From Ziziphus jujuba (Eukaryota; Streptophyta; Magnoliopsida; Rosales; Rhamnaceae), in contig NC_083386.1 of the NCBI RefSeq assembly GCF_031755915.1, positions 6,699,501 through 6,763,500 of the forward strand: DNA of 64,000 bases, written 5' to 3'. Shown here piece by piece: positions 61,549 through 64,000 of this stretch (its first letter is position 1; every line of letters begins with the position of its first letter). The notes under the pieces were generated by a model that did not search any database, was not told the DNA's origin, and saw only the letters and a list, made by a program, of their open reading frames with translations. Made by a program: the position numbers and the translations under genes.

Positions 61549-64000
61549 TGTAACACCCCGTCCCGAACCATGTCGGAATTTTTGCACGTTGACCGAGGTT
61601 GACCATTGACCGTTGACCGAGCGGGTCAAAAGTTGACTTTTTGTTCCAGTTGAAATTTTGAGTTGACCAGGGTACCGTGGTGAAGTGCATGATTCCCCGA
61701 GTTCATAGACTAGTAGCACGTCGAAAACGGAGCTACGGTTTGAAAGTTATGAGCAAATCAAGTTGAGGTCCAAACTGTCCAAGGGGTGTCGGAGTTGACT
61801 TTTTATTTATGGGGAAATGAGCTTTGACTCATGCATGGTTGTGAAGTGCTCGTCGATACGAGTTCACAGACTAGCGGCACGCTTAAAACGGACATCCGGT
61901 TAAAAAGTTATGGACGCGTGAAGTTTGCTGGATACCGTAATATTTTAATGTTTTTGAGTTGATGAACAGTGAAATGCCACGTGTCGTCACCTGATTGGTC
62001 CACGTGGATGAACAGTGTCACCACTGTGGCTTTTATTTGACAAAAATCTCGGGGAAGAGAGAGAAAGAGAGAGAGGAGAGAGAAAGAGAGAGAGAGTCCT
62101 AACGGCCACCGGAGTTTTTCAAATTTTCCGGCCGATCTACCGTACACGCGCTGGCCAGCAAGAATCCTCTCCCCATTTCCGGCAAAACCCCAAAGTTTCA
62201 CGGCCATTGGCCGCCGGACGCGCCCGGATCGAGCATTCGAAGATCGGCGGGGATTTTTCCCTCCACCGCCGATAGACCGCTTTCCGGCCATTTTCCGGCC
62301 ACACGCGCCAGCTAGCCATCACCACCTCCTCAAGTCCAGCCAACCCACCAGGTTTCACTGCCACCGGACCACTGACGCGCCGGGATCGGAGCTTTTTCCG
62401 GCGAGGGGCCGGAATTCTTCAAACCGTGATTTCTCCGCCGTCCGGCCTCCGTTTGCCTCACCGCCTGTCCCATTGGATTGCTCTCCCCTCGATCTACAAA
62501 TCTGCAAAAAATCTCAGCCAACGGCCACTGCACGCGCTGCCGGTGACCGCGGCGGCTCGCCAGAAGTTACTGTTCCGGCGAGTACCCAGTCTCCCGGCCG
62601 GCTCCTGTCCACTGTGTTCGATCTCCTGAACCCGAATCCGGCATCCGTTTTCGCCAATTCGAGATGGTTTGGGAGAATTGTGGAGCCGAAACCCGAAAAG
62701 CTTTCCGGCGAGATTCCGACCCCATTGGGTCCGATCACCGGAAAGTAAGACCGAATCCGTGATCCTCATCACTCGAGCTTCGATTCGGTATATAACTCGT
62801 AACTTTTAGATATTGTTTGGTGTTCGCTCCCCGGGTACCCATTTGGGAATTACCCCAATAAAATATTAATATTTTTGGTTGGTACATTGTGGTTGTTTAG
62901 GTGCACAAGCGAGTAGTGGCGTTGATCCTGCGGAGGATCTTAGCTGATTTACGCTCTTAAGGTGAGTGACCCACCTTCAAAAAATTATTTTGGGCAATTA
63001 ATTATGTTTAATTGGTATTTAAATTATGCTCATGTGGTGCGATTTAATTATGAATTTTATTGTGGTTTAATTTATTTATCATGCATGAGCAAAGTGTATT
63101 TCGGTAGTATTTGTACGTGGTTTTAAGTATTATTTTTTCGGGCATAATTGGGTTAATTATTTTACGAAAATATTTGTTTAAATTTATAAATTATGCCCGC
63201 GGTATTTTTATGGTTGCATCTCGTATTTCGAGAAAGTTGTGGTTTGTTTGTTATCGATGGTTCGTACCAATGTATTAAATAAAAATATGTGGGATGGTAA
63301 GTGTGAGAATTTAATGTATTTCCCACGGTAGTTTTGGAAAACGGTACAATTGGTTTAATAATTATTTTAGATGCATTCACACAGTATTGGTGTTCTGGTA
63401 TATGTATATGTGGTTCAGCGCGCAAGTATTATTATTTCACCCGTGAGTTGCCATTGGACCGTGGGCAGGCAAGTTTGTTATTGCGCACAGCCGCCCCCCT
63501 CCTTGGCCGGGATGATGGTTTCAGCAGCGGTACTGTCGGGACGCCGAAGTGCCGTTTGCAAGTTTCTCTCTTTAACCCCCCCGCCAGTCGGTGCTCAGGA
63601 CGCTGGGTATCAGAGGGCATCACTGGTATATGGTGTGGTGCATCAAGTCAAATGTAATCGTCAGGTGTAATTTTCAAATAACGTTTCAAACCCCAAAGGT
63701 GTTCAAAAAATTATTTAATATAATTTATTACATTTTAATTATATTGGGGTATTTATTTATTTATTTATTGTTTATCAAATGGTTTAATCCTTTGGTTTTC
63801 GGGAAGTACGTACATCGGGTTTTGTGAAATTGTTTTAAAAGGGGAACATTTCAAACGGAGTGATTGGTGAGAGTTTTGAGGGAAAATTATTATTTCCAAC
63901 AGTTGTTATTATTTATTTATTAATTGTTGGTATTTGTTCAATTCCCTTAATTGTTATTATTATTATTTTATTATCATTAAAAGTGTTCAGTAGTTAGGGT
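61549..64000 (+). mobile_element. Gypsy-family LTR in the NOL relic, running off the window
   Basis: It starts TGTAACACCC directly after exon 3 of the NOL relic, with GCATG as the left flank. It follows the family LTR through the W-box cluster, the GA-rich tract (62055-62097), the GC-rich section and the block with GGTATATGGTGTGGTGC near 63626, and is cut by the window end about 0.5 kb before the expected LTR end. Whether it is solo or part of a full element cannot be seen. Confidence 0.85.

Noticed and set aside
1..64000. tRNA, rRNA or microRNA genes
   Set aside because: No cloverleaf-like or rRNA sequence was recognised by eye; the only tRNA-related string is the primer-binding site at 19692-19703. 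A tRNAscan or Rfam search would settle this.

Overview
This window looks like nuclear DNA from a flowering plant, most likely a woody eudicot. It is AT-rich, holds spliced genes with GT-AG introns, and is dominated by nested transposable elements. I cannot name the species. No prokaryotic or organellar features were seen.

Only one gene looks intact: an ankyrin-repeat/PGG membrane protein of the ITN1/ACD6 type (copy A, 5317-9555, seven exons, 709 codons). Its first exon encodes a domain resembling the gag of copia retrotransposons. The locus was duplicated in direct orientation. Copy A with its upstream region spans about 1590-9670. Copy B spans about 35310-59470 and is a pseudogene, with a nonsense codon, frameshifts and a solo LTR in exon 6. 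Copy B has grown to about 24 kb through insertions, including a 12.8 kb CACTA transposon upstream of its first exon.

Two other gene relics are present. One is the 3' end of a DExH-box RNA helicase (DExH3/DExH5 type, 9675-10147). The other is the 5' exons of a NOL-type chlorophyll b reductase (59942-61548), broken by an LTR. From memory these two genes are neighbours in Arabidopsis, so they may be remains of an old syntenic block into which the ankyrin genes and transposons came.

Most of the rest belongs to one family of Ty3/gypsy chromovirus (Tekay/Del-like) with LTRs of about 3 kb that begin TGTAACACCC and end TCCTGACA. There is one full-length but degenerate element (16671-27483). Around it are solo LTRs in both orientations, several inserted into one another. 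A minus-strand LTR starting at 14556 is split by the full element and by another LTR that itself holds a third LTR; it resumes and ends at 34764, with the target duplication TACAA on both sides. A second stack lies inside the CACTA element (42742-49107, with 45289-48218 nested). Further LTRs lie at 53659-56644 and from 61549 to the window end.

The CACTA element (36825-49631) has CACTA termini, GCGAC-rich subterminal sequence and an array of about 14 units of roughly 176 bp, each with a long palindrome around GGCGACGCAAT. A second, partial CACTA remnant lies in intron 6 of copy B.
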